A stretch of DNA of 64,000 nt, taken from NCBI GenBank assembly GCA_030832095.1, contig JAURJT010000013.1, positions 35,146 through 99,145 of the forward strand. Direction: 5' to 3'. The translations under genes were made by a program, and so were the position numbers. Positions 1 through 9,025 of the stretch are shown here, in pieces. Under the pieces are notes generated by a model that did no database searches, had not been told where the DNA came from, and was given only the letters and a program-made list of their open reading frames with translations. Within the stretch, counting starts at the first letter, position 1; every line of letters begins with the position of its first letter. The DNA comes from Gammaproteobacteria bacterium. Lineage in GTDB: Bacteria > Pseudomonadota > Gammaproteobacteria > Burkholderiales > Burkholderiaceae_B.

Positions 1-733
1 TCCAGCTCAAGCGATCGCGCCCCGCACGAAAGCCGTCGGCTGTGTTTTCTGTAATAGAGGGCCCCATGGTTTCGTACATGTTCACAAAGCGGGGCGTGCC
101 CGTTGTCAACAGCGTTTTGGCAAATACCTCAAGCAACCAACGCGGATGCATCAAGCCACTGCCGATCAGCTTAGCCGTGAGTTGAAACGGAATCGTAAAG
201 TCGTTGCGCTGATTGTTTTCACGATTAGCGCCTACGCAGGTGTCAATCGTGACGACGATGGTTTTTACACCCGCTGCGTTAAGGCGGTCTGCGATGTTGC
301 CGATTCGCGTGCGGTCGCCCGGAAAATAACCTTGGTACCAACAGTGTGGGGCGAGTTTGACCAAGGTCTCGATGGCGACGTTCGAGGCCCCGCTAATGAT
401 ATAGGGGAGTTGCGAGCGGGCAGCCTCGCGCGCCAGCTTACTGTCGCAGTCGTGGCAAACAATGGCGTTGACTCCCGTTGGCGCAAAGCCAAAGGGGCTT
501 GCATAAGTTTGCCCTAATACCGAGACCGACTGACTGCGAGTAGAGACATTGCGCAGCCCGCGAGCTCGAAACACCAGTTGATCAAAGACCGCGCGATTGC
601 CGATGAGCGCGACTTCATCCTCAGTACCACCGCGCACGTATTCGAAGACTGCTTTTGGCAGTTGGCGTTTCGCTTGACGCTCGAAATCACCGATCGATAA
701 AAGTCTGTGTAACGTGCTCACTGAATTAGCCAT
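1..733 (-). CDS. FMN-dependent alpha-hydroxy-acid oxidase, LldD-like (N-terminal part, cut by window edge)
   Basis: The gene reads leftward from an ATG at 731-733 and is still open at base 1, so only about 244 N-terminal residues are present. They match the family of FMN-dependent L-2-hydroxy-acid dehydrogenases (lactate, glycolate, mandelate): a start like MANSVSTLHRLLSIGDFE, the segment LPKAVFEYVRGGTEDE, then FRARGLRNVSTR, and the FMN-binding strand ASPFGFAPTG followed by PYIISGASN and WYQGYF. Such enzymes oxidise a 2-hydroxy acid to a 2-oxo acid and pass electrons to quinone or oxygen. It lies 85 bp downstream of two Bug receptor genes on the same strand, so it probably uses the acid they help import. 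Which hydroxy acid cannot be read from this fragment; the catalytic His/Arg pair lies beyond the edge. Confidence 0.85.
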   Translation of the reverse strand, partial: MANSVSTLHRLLSIGDFERQAKRQLPKAVFEYVRGGTEDEVALIGNRAVFDQLVFRARGLRNVSTRSQSVSVLGQTYASPFGFAPTGVNAIVCHDCDSKLAREAARSQLPYIISGASNVAIETLVKLAPHCWYQGYFPGDRTRIGNIADRLNAAGVKTIVVTIDTCVGANRENNQRNDFTIPFQLTAKLIGSGLMHPRWLLEVFAKTLLTTGTPRFVNMYETMGPSITENTADGFRAGRDRLSW

Positions 734-818
734 CCCTAACGGTGATTATCGCAATAAGCTCTGCCACTCGTAGAAGGCGGTTATTGCCGGAGCAATCCAT
801 GCGAGTGACAGGCGGTGG

Positions 819-1802
819 TTATTGACTTAACTGGGCACGGTTGCGCTCAATGAAGCTGCCTAGTTTCGTATACTCTTTCGCTAAAAAGGCTTCAAACTGT
901 TTTGGATTCGAGCCGCCTGGAATAATTCCAAGCCCTGCGAAACGCTCGCGCACGTCGGGTTGTGCCAGTACCGCCCTGACATCCGCTGACAGCTGTTCTT
1001 GAATGGCATTGGGCGTGGCACTAGGGACCATGAGTCCGTACCAAGCCGTCATGTCAAAGTTTGGCAAGCCCACCTCAGTCGCGCTCGGTAGATCCCACCC
1101 GGGCATTCTGTCTTTTAGACCCATAAATAACGCTTTGACTCGCCCGCCGTCAGCGTGTGGCTTAAATACCGCGCCCTCAAAAATGCCGTCGATTTGCTTG
1201 CCGATTAAGTCATTTAAGGCACCGATGCTGCCAGACTTGTAGGGTGGGAACACCATCGGCACACCGGCTTGATTTGAGAACTCGAGTGCGGCGAAATGCA
1301 TGCTTGCACCAATCGTTGAAATACCAAAATTCATCGGACGATTTTGTGCTTTGGCATAGGCGATGTATTCGGCAACTGTATTGGCCGGCACATCACTGCG
1401 AACCAACAATGCCAAGGGATAAGTTCCAAGCGAGGTGATCGGAGACAAGTCAGAGGCTTTATAGGGCAACTCTTTGATTAAAAACTGATTGCTAATCCAT
1501 GCAAACGCGACGTACAAGATGGTGTAACCGTCTGGTTTTGCCTTGGCAACTAGGCTAGTGCCGATTACAGTCTGGCCACCCGGGCGGTTATCAACGACTA
1601 CCGGTTGATTCCATTTTTTGCTGAGTGCTTGGGCGACGACACGTGCTTGAGCATCTGAACTGCCACCTACGCCGAAGGGTACAACGATCGTAACGGGCTT
1701 GTCAGGAAACGCAGCCTGGCTAACGGCTGAAACAAGGCCAAGGGCGATGAGTGTTGCGCTGAGTGCAACGCGTTTTGTCAGACGTTTGAGTGGGTGTCCC
1801 AT
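819..1802 (-). CDS. Bug/TctC-family periplasmic solute receptor
   Basis: This 327-residue protein has a Sec signal peptide (KRLTKRV, then a hydrophobic run ending SAVSQAA) and the family hallmarks: FPDKPVTIVVPFGVGGSSD at the start of the mature domain, VVVDNRPGGQTVIGT, and PDGYTILYV. Bug proteins are Venus-flytrap receptors that usually bind carboxylates in the periplasm and hand them to a tripartite tricarboxylate transporter (TTT). The ATG at 1802 is chosen because GGAG lies 8 bases before it; an in-frame start further upstream would run into the preceding gene. It follows another Bug gene by 19 bp and precedes the hydroxy-acid oxidase, so the three probably form one operon. The ligand is unknown. 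Confidence 0.92.
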   Translation of the reverse strand: MGHPLKRLTKRVALSATLIALGLVSAVSQAAFPDKPVTIVVPFGVGGSSDAQARVVAQALSKKWNQPVVVDNRPGGQTVIGTSLVAKAKPDGYTILYVAFAWISNQFLIKELPYKASDLSPITSLGTYPLALLVRSDVPANTVAEYIAYAKAQNRPMNFGISTIGASMHFAALEFSNQAGVPMVFPPYKSGSIGALNDLIGKQIDGIFEGAVFKPHADGGRVKALFMGLKDRMPGWDLPSATEVGLPNFDMTAWYGLMVPSATPNAIQEQLSADVRAVLAQPDVRERFAGLGIIPGGSNPKQFEAFLAKEYTKLGSFIERNRAQLSQ

Positions 1803-1821
1803 TTTTATATCTCCGTTAGGT

Positions 1822-2865
1822 TTAGTCTGCTGAAATTTTTCCGGCGCGAATGATTTCGCCATACATTGCGCTATCACGGGCGATCAGAGCCGCGAACTCT
1901 TCGGGTGAGCTGCTTTCTGGGACCAGTCCGCCTTTCATGAGCCTCTCTCTGACCTCAGGGTCTTGCACCACGACTGCAATTTCGCGCGCGACGCGCTCAA
2001 CGATCGCGCGTGGCGTACCTTTCGGGGCCATCATGCCAGCCCACGAGACCATGTTGAATCCTGGAAAACCAGCCTCTTCCATCGTTGGGATGTTGGGCTC
2101 AGTCGACCAACGCTGCGGTGAGCTAATCGCGATGGCTTTGAGTCGGCCTTCTTTCACGTGCGGCATGAACACGACCATTGAGCTAAAAACGAAAGCCACT
2201 TCGCCGCTCAGAATATCGGTGAGCACGAGCGCGCTGCCTTTATACGGGATGTGTTGCAAGGGGACGCTGCTACGTTGACTCAAGCTCGCACCCAGCATGT
2301 GCGCGCTAGAGCCCGTGCCACTTGAGGCATAGTTCAGTTTGCCTGGATTGCGACGACCATACTCTAGAAGCTCTTCAAGAGTATTTGCAGGAACGCGATT
2401 AGACACAAATAAAAAATTTGGTAGATCGGCCAGCTTACTAACCGGGATCAAATCCTCAGGTTGGTATGCCATCTTATGCAGATGGGGGTTCACAGCATAG
2501 GCTGCAAGAACACTCAAAAATGTATAACCGTCAGGCTCTGCTCGAGCGACGAACGCAGTCCCCACTGCGCTGTTCGCCCCGCCCTTGTTTTCGACAATGA
2601 TCGTTTGGGCAAGACGTTGTCCAAGTTTTTCCATCATGATGCGGGTGATGGTATCGGTTGCAGCCCCCGGGGGGTAGGGTACGATGACTTTAATCGGTTT
2701 GTTGGGCCAGTTTGCCGTGCCTTGCGCATAAGCTGGCGCGCAGCCCACGCTCAATGCTACGAGAAGCAGGAGCACACTCCACACTAGGCTAGACGAGCTG
2801 AAAAAATGCTCGATTTGACCAACGATCTTAGGGACCGGTCGTGGCGCAAGCAGGGAGTGACTCAA
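1822..2865 (-). CDS. Bug/TctC-family periplasmic solute receptor, TTG start
   Basis: The protein has 347 residues. I place the start at a TTG (2863-2865) because GGAG lies 7 bases upstream and there is no suitable ATG before the signal peptide. The N-terminus carries about 25 polar residues before the hydrophobic stretch WSVLLLLVALSVGCAPAYAQ, so the signal peptide is unusually long. The mature part shows WPNKPIKVIVPYPPGAATD, IIVENKGGANSAVGT and the IPYKG loop near the middle. It is the first gene of the likely operon Bug-Bug-hydroxy-acid oxidase. A 7-bp inverted repeat lies in its presumed promoter at 2904-2925. Confidence 0.9.
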   Translation of the reverse strand: MSHSLLAPRPVPKIVGQIEHFFSSSSLVWSVLLLLVALSVGCAPAYAQGTANWPNKPIKVIVPYPPGAATDTITRIMMEKLGQRLAQTIIVENKGGANSAVGTAFVARAEPDGYTFLSVLAAYAVNPHLHKMAYQPEDLIPVSKLADLPNFLFVSNRVPANTLEELLEYGRRNPGKLNYASSGTGSSAHMLGASLSQRSSVPLQHIPYKGSALVLTDILSGEVAFVFSSMVVFMPHVKEGRLKAIAISSPQRWSTEPNIPTMEEAGFPGFNMVSWAGMMAPKGTPRAIVERVAREIAVVVQDPEVRERLMKGGLVPESSSPEEFAALIARDSAMYGEIIRAGKISAD

Positions 2866-3247
2866 GATTTGTCTCCGAAGTGAGGCTTTAAATGCCTCTT
2901 GTTATCGTTTGCTATCCTAAACGATCAACCCATAATCTGCAGTATTTTCTACGAGAAAAGAATAACTTAGTTCGATTGGTGTTGTTTCTTTCGCTGCGTT
3001 TTGGGTCCTGTTGCTGTGTGTGACGTGTGATTTCGTACGTTTGACGGAGCATTCACTAGGCATTTGCTTCTACCATTGCTAGTTTGCATAAGGGTTCGTC
3101 AAATTCACAGCCATTGCGTATTAAACTTCGAGACTCGTAGTTTCGTCAGGTCTATGCGAATTGACCGGCGTTCTTTTCTTAAGATTTCTTGAAGTATCGT
3201 CTTATGCGTAACCGCGTCACTCTGCTGTTTTTTGCTCTTCATCCAAT
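2866..3247. other. Divergent intergenic region between Bug operon and RND efflux operon
   Basis: This 382-bp gene-free stretch must hold promoters for both directions. On the leftward side there is a short stem (GAGGC/GCCTC, 2882-2898) just before the ribosome site and an inverted repeat at 2904-2925. A weak leftward promoter may overlap that repeat (TTGATC, 16 bp, GATAAC on the minus strand). On the rightward side I see no convincing sigma-70 boxes and no ribosome-binding site in front of the ATG at 3248. I see no small gene. Confidence 0.5.
2904..2925. promoter_or_regulatory. Inverted repeat, candidate operator upstream of Bug operon
   Basis: Perfect 7-bp arms ATCGTTT and AAACGAT are separated by 8 bp, with the centre about 50 bp before the TTG start at 2865. 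The spacing suits a dimeric transcription factor and the site overlaps a possible leftward promoter. No regulator gene is nearby, so the cognate protein is unknown. Confidence 0.45.
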
Positions 3248-4735
3248 ATGCCATTAAAGGCCGTTTTTTTGATTCGCTTAGCGGTCTGTTTGGTGACGAC
3301 TGGCGCGCTAGTGGGCTGTATCACCCTAGGGCCAGATTACAACGCTGAACGCGCTACCCAAGTACCTAACCAGCCACAAGAATGGCGGCCTCCGATTGCC
3401 CATGGTGGCGACCTTGCTTCGTTACAAGACTGGTGGCGTCAGTTCAACGACCCAACCTTGGTCGCTTTGATTGCTGCCGCCCAAGAGCAAAGCAACACCA
3501 TGGCTCAGGCGGCTCTTAGAATCGCGCAAACTCGTGCTTTGCTGGTTGGGACGAATGCCGCTGCACTGCCTGTCGTCAACGGCACTGCCGCTGCCACGCG
3601 CGGTACCTTTCAGTTGGGCGGGCCCGTAGCATTGGCGACTATTAATCAAGCACAACTACAGTCCAGTTGGGAGCTTGATTTGTTTGGTGGTTTGGCGCGC
3701 GGTGGCGAGGCTGCCCAGGCTAGGTTAGAGGCGCAGGTTGCTAACTGGCATGACGCGCGCATTGCAGTTGCCGCGGATACCGCAAATCTGTATGTCAATT
3801 ATCGGGCGTGTGAGCAGTTTGTGGCCTTAGCCTCAACAGACGCCACGTCTCGTGCCCGCACCGCTAGGCTCACCGAGCAATTGGCAGCGTCGGGGTTTCA
3901 GTCACCCGCCAACGCTGCGCTCGCGCGCGCCAGTGCTGCTGAAGGGCAAGGCCGCTCGGTGGCGCAACAAGCCGACTGTGATTTGGCGGTGAAAGCGTTG
4001 GTCGCGTTAACGGGCCTAGTTGAAGAGGATTTACGGCGACGCTTAGCGGCGCAGTCTAAGATATTGCCCAGGCCGTTGATGCCAACCGTACAGCAAGTGC
4101 CCGCGCAGGTGCTCTCGCAGCGTCCTGATCTCGCAGCGGCCGAGCGCGAGCTAGCCGCTGCCAGCGCCGATATCGGGGTTCGCGAGGCTGAGCGGTTTCC
4201 AAGACTGTCGCTGTTAGGAAGCATCGGTCCCTTAGATTTCAGCACAGCTAATCTGGCAATTAGTGCGACAACGTGGTCGATTGGCCCCTCGCTGACAATG
4301 CCTATCTTTGATGCAGGCCGCCGAGCAGCAAACGTTGACACGGCCAAAATTGCCTATCAAGCCGCCGAAGTCAATTACCGCAGTCAGGCGCGTCGCGCGG
4401 TACGCGAGGTTGAAGACGCCTTGATTCGCCTGAACAGTTTAGTGTTGCGCGATACCGAGGCCGAGATCGCCTCTAAAGGTTATCGCCAGTCTCTGACGGC
4501 GTCTGAAGAGAAATTCAAATTTGGTTTGGCGAGTATTTTGGATCTTGAAGAGGTCAGGCGGCTCTCGGTGAATGCCGATAATATTTTGGCCTCAGTGCGG
4601 CGTGATCGTGTCAATGCCATGATCGCGTTATATCGCGCAGTGGGTGGCGGCTGGACCCTGGCGAATTCGATGGCCTTGAATGGCCTTGCTCAGACGGCAT
4701 TAAAAGACATGACTATAGGCAATTCAAAACCATGA
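3248..4735 (+). CDS. RND efflux outer-membrane lipoprotein (OprM/NodT family)
   Basis: The 495-residue protein begins with a lipoprotein signal peptide whose lipobox LVGC places the lipidated cysteine at residue 24. It continues with LGPDYNAE, typical of NodT-type outer-membrane channels, and has the duplicated TolC-like helical domains (for example SWELDLFGGLARGGEAAQARLEAQ and a second copy around PIFDAGRRAANVDTAK). Three such subunits form the outer-membrane duct of a tripartite pump. It is the first gene of an operon with the adaptor (4-bp ATGA overlap) and the inner-membrane pump. No clear ribosome site precedes the ATG. Placing the outer-membrane gene first is uncommon; many RND operons have it last. 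Confidence 0.93.
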   Translation: MPLKAVFLIRLAVCLVTTGALVGCITLGPDYNAERATQVPNQPQEWRPPIAHGGDLASLQDWWRQFNDPTLVALIAAAQEQSNTMAQAALRIAQTRALLVGTNAAALPVVNGTAAATRGTFQLGGPVALATINQAQLQSSWELDLFGGLARGGEAAQARLEAQVANWHDARIAVAADTANLYVNYRACEQFVALASTDATSRARTARLTEQLAASGFQSPANAALARASAAEGQGRSVAQQADCDLAVKALVALTGLVEEDLRRRLAAQSKILPRPLMPTVQQVPAQVLSQRPDLAAAERELAAASADIGVREAERFPRLSLLGSIGPLDFSTANLAISATTWSIGPSLTMPIFDAGRRAANVDTAKIAYQAAEVNYRSQARRAVREVEDALIRLNSLVLRDTEAEIASKGYRQSLTASEEKFKFGLASILDLEEVRRLSVNADNILASVRRDRVNAMIALYRAVGGGWTLANSMALNGLAQTALKDMTIGNSKP

Positions 4736-5859
4736 TATTCAAACCACGCTCTAGTTTCAACAAAGTTGTGTTGAGCGGTCTGTTGAGCCTGGCAAGCTTT
4801 GTCACATTGCCACACCTCGCGTGGGCCAGCCAAGACGCGCCTCGCGCCGGTTTAACCGTGACGGTGACTCGTGCTGTGCTCTCTCAAATCTCAGCAGTGA
4901 TCACCGCCAATGGCAGCGTCGCAGCCTGGCAAGAGGCTTTGATCGGCGCGCAGGTCGGCGGATTGCGTATGGCTGAGGTGCTGGTCAACGTTGGCGATGT
5001 TGTGCAAAAAGATCAGGTGCTCGCGCGCTTTGCAACCGATACTGTGCTCGCTGACTTGGCTGTACAAAAAGCGCAGCAAGCCGAAGCTGCAGCCGCGTTG
5101 GCCGATGCAAAAGCCAATGCCGCACGTGCTCGTAGTCTAAAGAACTCGGGTGCCTTATCGGCACAGCAAATCAATCAATATTTGACGGCCGAGCAAACGG
5201 CGCAAGCCCGACTTGAGGCCACGACTGCTCACGTCACAGTGCAAGAGTTAAGACTGAAATACGCTGAAGTGCGTGCCCCTGACGAGGGTGTCATTTCAAT
5301 GCGCCAAGCCACTGTGGGTTCGGTTGTTCCTCTAGGTACTGAGTTGTTCCGGATGGTGCGTCAGCAACGCCTCGAATGGCGTGCTGAGGTGACCTCTGAA
5401 GAGCTCGGTCAAATTAAAGTTGGGATGCCGGTCAGTGTGTTTCCTGCGAGTTTGCCTAAGGGCGCACCCGCCATGCTCGGTAAGGTTCGTGTGATTGGCC
5501 CAACCGTTGATCCGCAGGCTCGAACTGCCGTGGTCTTTGTTGACTTACCTAAGAATCCAAACGACGAGCCACCAGTGCGAGCCGGTATGTTTGCAAGTGG
5601 TCAGTTTCAATTGGGCGCTACACAAGGGTTGACCTTGCCGCAAGAATCCGTAGTGATGCGTGACGGGTTTAGCTATGTGTTTAAAGTTGGCGAGAACAAG
5701 CGCGTGGTGCAAACTAAGGTGAGCGTTGGGCGCCGCAGCGGCGCGCGAATCGAGGTGCTCACTGGCGTGACAGCTAACGAAAATATTGTTGAATCTGGGG
5801 CTGGCTTTTTAACCAACGATGATTTGGTTGCTGTTGCAGCGACGGCTCAGCCTAAATAG
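4732..5859 (+). CDS. RND efflux periplasmic adaptor (membrane fusion protein)
   Basis: The protein has 375 residues with a signal peptide ending near residue 32 (LPHLAWA). It has the order expected of MFP adaptors: a barrel/lipoyl half (ALIGAQVGGLRMAEVLVNVGDVVQKDQVLARF), an alpha-hairpin of alanine- and glutamine-rich helices (about residues 105-170), the second lipoyl half (VRAPDEGVISMRQATVGSVVPLGTELF), a beta-barrel, and a membrane-proximal domain near the end. It bridges the pump and the outer-membrane channel. Its ATG overlaps the stop of the channel gene and the pump gene starts 8 bp later, so the three are translationally coupled. Substrates cannot be predicted. Confidence 0.93.
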   Translation: MIFKPRSSFNKVVLSGLLSLASFVTLPHLAWASQDAPRAGLTVTVTRAVLSQISAVITANGSVAAWQEALIGAQVGGLRMAEVLVNVGDVVQKDQVLARFATDTVLADLAVQKAQQAEAAAALADAKANAARARSLKNSGALSAQQINQYLTAEQTAQARLEATTAHVTVQELRLKYAEVRAPDEGVISMRQATVGSVVPLGTELFRMVRQQRLEWRAEVTSEELGQIKVGMPVSVFPASLPKGAPAMLGKVRVIGPTVDPQARTAVVFVDLPKNPNDEPPVRAGMFASGQFQLGATQGLTLPQESVVMRDGFSYVFKVGENKRVVQTKVSVGRRSGARIEVLTGVTANENIVESGAGFLTNDDLVAVAATAQPK

Positions 5860-5867
5860 GCACTTAG

Positions 5868-8800
5868 ATGAATTTTTCTGCCTTCTCGATTCGCAATCCT
5901 ATCCCAGCGATCCTACTTTTCATTTTGCTGTCGATTGCAGGAGTCTTAGCTTTCAAAGCGATTGGTGTCCAAGACTTTCCGGACATTGAATTACCGATGG
6001 TCACCGTCGAGGCGCAATTGCCAGGTGCGGCACCTGCGACGCTTGAAACAGAGGTCGCGCGCAAGCTAGAAAATTCAATTGCCACCCTTCAAGGCATTAA
6101 AAATCATTACACCAAAATACTTGAAGGTGTTGTGGTGATTACCATTGAGTTCGTACTTGAAAAGGACCCAATGGAGGCGGTGAACGATGTGCGCGATGCC
6201 GTGGCGCGTGTGCGAGCTGAGTTACCTGCTGATGTGCGTGATCCAACGGTTGTGCGTGCGACAACAGCAGGTAAACCGTTGTTGACCTATGCGGTCACCT
6301 CTAAGCAAATCGACGAAGAGGCATTATCGTGGTTTGTGGATAACACCGTGGCTAAGCAGTTGCTGACGGTGAACGGCGTTGGCCGCGTCAAGCGCATGGG
6401 TGGTTTAACCCGCGAGGTGAGGGTCGAACTTGATGCAGCCCGGATGGCGGCGCTGAATGTGACGGCGGCTGAGGTTTCGCGTCGTTTACGGCAGATTCAA
6501 CAAGAGGCACCGGGTGGGCGAGGGGACGTGGGCGGTGCCGAACAAGCCGTGCGCACCATCGCCACAGCGAGCACAGCAGACGATTTAGGTAAGCTAGATT
6601 TGTCGTTACAGGATGGACGAAGGGTTCGTCTCAATCAAATCGCAACGATTGTGGATACCACCGCAGAGCGTCGCTCGATGGCCTTGGTGAACGGTCAAAC
6701 GGTCGTTGCTTTTGAAATCATGCGCAGCAAGGGCGCCAATGAAGTGACGTTGGCGCAAGAGGTTCGTCAGGTGATCAAAAACTTGCGACTCGCGCGTGCT
6801 GATATTCAAATCACAGAGCAAATCGATAACGTCCAAAAAACTGAAGAGAACTTCGAAGGCTCGATGCACTTGCTTTACGAAGGTGCGATTCTGGCGGTGA
6901 TTGTCGTTTGGTATTTTTTACGTGACTGGCGTGCCACGATTGTGTCGGCTGCGGCCTTGCCTTTGTCGATTTTGCCGGCATTTTTAGGGATCTATTTGTT
7001 TGGCTTCACCCTGAATATGGTGACACTAACGTCTCTAGCCTTGGTGGTTGGTATTCTTGTCGATGATGCGATCGTTGAAGTTGAAAACATTGCGCGCCAT
7101 CTGCGCATGGGTAAAACACCGTTTCAGGCTGCGCTTGAGGCGGCCGATGAAATTGGCCTAGCCGTCGTTGCAACGACATTTGCGTTGGTAGCTGTGTTTT
7201 TGCCGACCGCTTTCATGGCGGGGATTCCAGGAAAGTTTTTTAAACAATTTGGCTGGACCGCAGTACTCGCTATTTTAGCGTCGCTCTTGGTCGCACGTTT
7301 GCTGACTCCCATGATGGCTGCTTACTTGATGAAAGCAGTGCCCGAGTCAGCGCAAGAACCACCTGATGGTTGGGTGATGCGCAGTTACCTCAAATCAGTG
7401 AACTGGTGCTTGTCGCATCGGCTAGTGACACTTGTGTTGGCAACACTATTTTTTGTAGGATCCATTGCGCTAGTGCCGCTCTTGCCCAAAGGGTTTGTGC
7501 CGCCGGCGGATCGCAGTCAAACGCTAGTCAATATTGAGCGTGCACCTGGCAGCACCTTGCACGAGACCTATCTGGCGGCAGAGCGTGCGCGACTGAAGCT
7601 TGAGGCGATTCCTGAGGTGCTCAAAGTATTTAGCTCGGTCGGTGCCGGTGTGTCTGGCGATGCCTTTGCTCGAGGTTCTGCCGCCGAGGTACGCAAGGCC
7701 TCGTTGACGGTTACGCTGGTTCACCGTTCAGAGCGCAAAAAAAATCAGCAAGAGGTTGAAGCCGATATTCGAGCGTTGCTTGCGCGCGAACCCGGCGTCC
7801 GCATTACGGTTGGGCCACAAGATGTTGGAGTCAAAATGCAGATCGTTCTGCAGAGCGAGGATCCTCTTGCTTTGACAGCAGCTGCGCATGTCGTTGAAGG
7901 TGAACTGCGCGGCTTAAAAGGTGTTGGTAATGTGTTGTCGTCAGCGAGTTTGGTTCGCCCAGAATTGATCGTGCGACCAAATTTTGCTCGTGCGGCAGAT
8001 CTAGGCGTGACTGCGCAAAGTATCGCTGAAACCTTGCGCGTTGCAACCAGTGGCGATTACGACATCAGTTTGCCAAAATTGACCCTGTCCGAAAGACAGG
8101 TTCCGATTCGGGTCAAGTTACCGGACGCTGCCCGCACTGATATTGATGCGCTGGCGCGCTTAACGGTGCCGGGTCGGTTTGGCCCTGTTTTATTGGGTAA
8201 CGTGGCAACCTTAACGATGGATAGTGGGCCTGCGCAGATCGATCGTTTAAATCGTAGCCGCAATGTCGTGCTTGACGTCGAGTTGGGCTCGCGCCAGTTG
8301 GGTGAGGTCTATGCTGAGGCGATAGCCTTACCGGGTTTGCGAAACTTGCCCGCTGGTGTGCGACAGACTGAATTAGGTGATGCGAAAGAAATGCAGGCGC
8401 TGTTTGCGAGTTTTGGGCTGGCAATGGCGATTGGTTTGTTGTGCATTTATATGATTTTGGTTTTGTTGTTTCACGACTTCTTGCAGCCGATTACTATCTT
8501 GGGTGCCTTACCGCTTTCGATTGGGGGCGCTTTTGTTGCATTGCTGTTGACCGGAAAAAGTTTTTCAATGCCCTCGTTGATTGGTTTGATTATGTTGATG
8601 GGGATTGTGACCAAGAATTCAATTTTGCTAGTGGAGTATGCGATTGTGGCGAGGCGTGGTGGCATCTCACGCACCGAGGCCTTGATAGACGCCTGTCACA
8701 AGCGTGCACGCCCAATCGTGATGACAACGATCGCGATGATCGCTGGGATGTTTCCGATCGCGATTGGCTGGGGGTCAGATCCTAGCTTTCGTTCGCCCAT

Positions 8801-8936
8801 GGCGATCGCGGTAATGGGTGGGTTGTTGACCTCAACCGTGCTAAGTTTATTAGTGATCCCCGCTATGTTCACTTACGTTGATGATCTTGCGGTTTGGTTG
8901 CAGAGAATCAAAGCGAAGGTGATGCGCAGCGCTTAA
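5868..8936 (+). CDS. RND efflux pump, inner-membrane permease (AcrB-like)
   Basis: At 1022 residues this is a full-length RND permease. It starts NFSAFSIRNPIPAILLF (TM1), has two large periplasmic loops and two sets of TM helices. The proton-relay residues are present: the DD pair at residues 399-400 in TM4 (GILVDDAIVEVEN) and the lysine at 916 in TM10 (GIVTKNSILLVEYA). It therefore should be an active drug/proton antiporter rather than a remnant. The TM1 sequence and the fact that it works with an OprM-type channel and adaptor put it in the HAE1-like group; a heavy-metal (HME) pump is less likely. The TAA stop lies in the loop of a strong hairpin (8923-8951). Confidence 0.95.
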   Translation: MNFSAFSIRNPIPAILLFILLSIAGVLAFKAIGVQDFPDIELPMVTVEAQLPGAAPATLETEVARKLENSIATLQGIKNHYTKILEGVVVITIEFVLEKDPMEAVNDVRDAVARVRAELPADVRDPTVVRATTAGKPLLTYAVTSKQIDEEALSWFVDNTVAKQLLTVNGVGRVKRMGGLTREVRVELDAARMAALNVTAAEVSRRLRQIQQEAPGGRGDVGGAEQAVRTIATASTADDLGKLDLSLQDGRRVRLNQIATIVDTTAERRSMALVNGQTVVAFEIMRSKGANEVTLAQEVRQVIKNLRLARADIQITEQIDNVQKTEENFEGSMHLLYEGAILAVIVVWYFLRDWRATIVSAAALPLSILPAFLGIYLFGFTLNMVTLTSLALVVGILVDDAIVEVENIARHLRMGKTPFQAALEAADEIGLAVVATTFALVAVFLPTAFMAGIPGKFFKQFGWTAVLAILASLLVARLLTPMMAAYLMKAVPESAQEPPDGWVMRSYLKSVNWCLSHRLVTLVLATLFFVGSIALVPLLPKGFVPPADRSQTLVNIERAPGSTLHETYLAAERARLKLEAIPEVLKVFSSVGAGVSGDAFARGSAAEVRKASLTVTLVHRSERKKNQQEVEADIRALLAREPGVRITVGPQDVGVKMQIVLQSEDPLALTAAAHVVEGELRGLKGVGNVLSSASLVRPELIVRPNFARAADLGVTAQSIAETLRVATSGDYDISLPKLTLSERQVPIRVKLPDAARTDIDALARLTVPGRFGPVLLGNVATLTMDSGPAQIDRLNRSRNVVLDVELGSRQLGEVYAEAIALPGLRNLPAGVRQTELGDAKEMQALFASFGLAMAIGLLCIYMILVLLFHDFLQPITILGALPLSIGGAFVALLLTGKSFSMPSLIGLIMLMGIVTKNSILLVEYAIVARRGGISRTEALIDACHKRARPIVMTTIAMIAGMFPIAIGWGSDPSFRSPMAIAVMGGLLTSTVLSLLVIPAMFTYVDDLAVWLQRIKAKVMRSA

Positions 8937-8951
8937 CGAAGCGACTGCGCA
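8923..8951. terminator. Hairpin with the pump stop codon in its loop
   Basis: The arms TGCGCAGCGCTT and AAGCGaCTGCGCA pair over 12 bp with a single bulged A (8944) and a 4-base loop AACG; the TAA stop (8934-8936) spans the top of the stem. The tail TTGTCTGTCTCT is only moderately U-rich. It sits between the converging pump and binding-protein genes, so it can work as a terminator in either direction. Confidence 0.6.
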
Positions 8952-9025
8952 TTGTCTGTCTCTAAGCCTTTGCGCAGCGCTTAACGAAGGGCTCGAACTG
9001 AGTTGAGTTCTTTAGCCTTTGCGCA
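8923..9025. repeat. Imperfect tandem repeat spanning the tails of two convergent genes
   Basis: A unit of 48 bp (8923-8970) is followed by one of 49 bp (8971-9019) and the beginning of a third. Units share the 19-mer TGCGCAGCGCTTAACGAAG (8923-8941, 8971-8989) at their start and AGCCTTTGCGCA at the junctions (8965-8976, 9014-9025). The first copy contains the stop of the RND pump, the last contains the stop of the minus-strand binding protein, so both gene tails are duplicated into the spacer. Confidence 0.8.

Noticed and set aside
265..504. Short open frame inside the left-edge region
   Set aside because: It lies within the coding sequence of the alpha-hydroxy-acid oxidase on the same strand but in another frame and has no family features.
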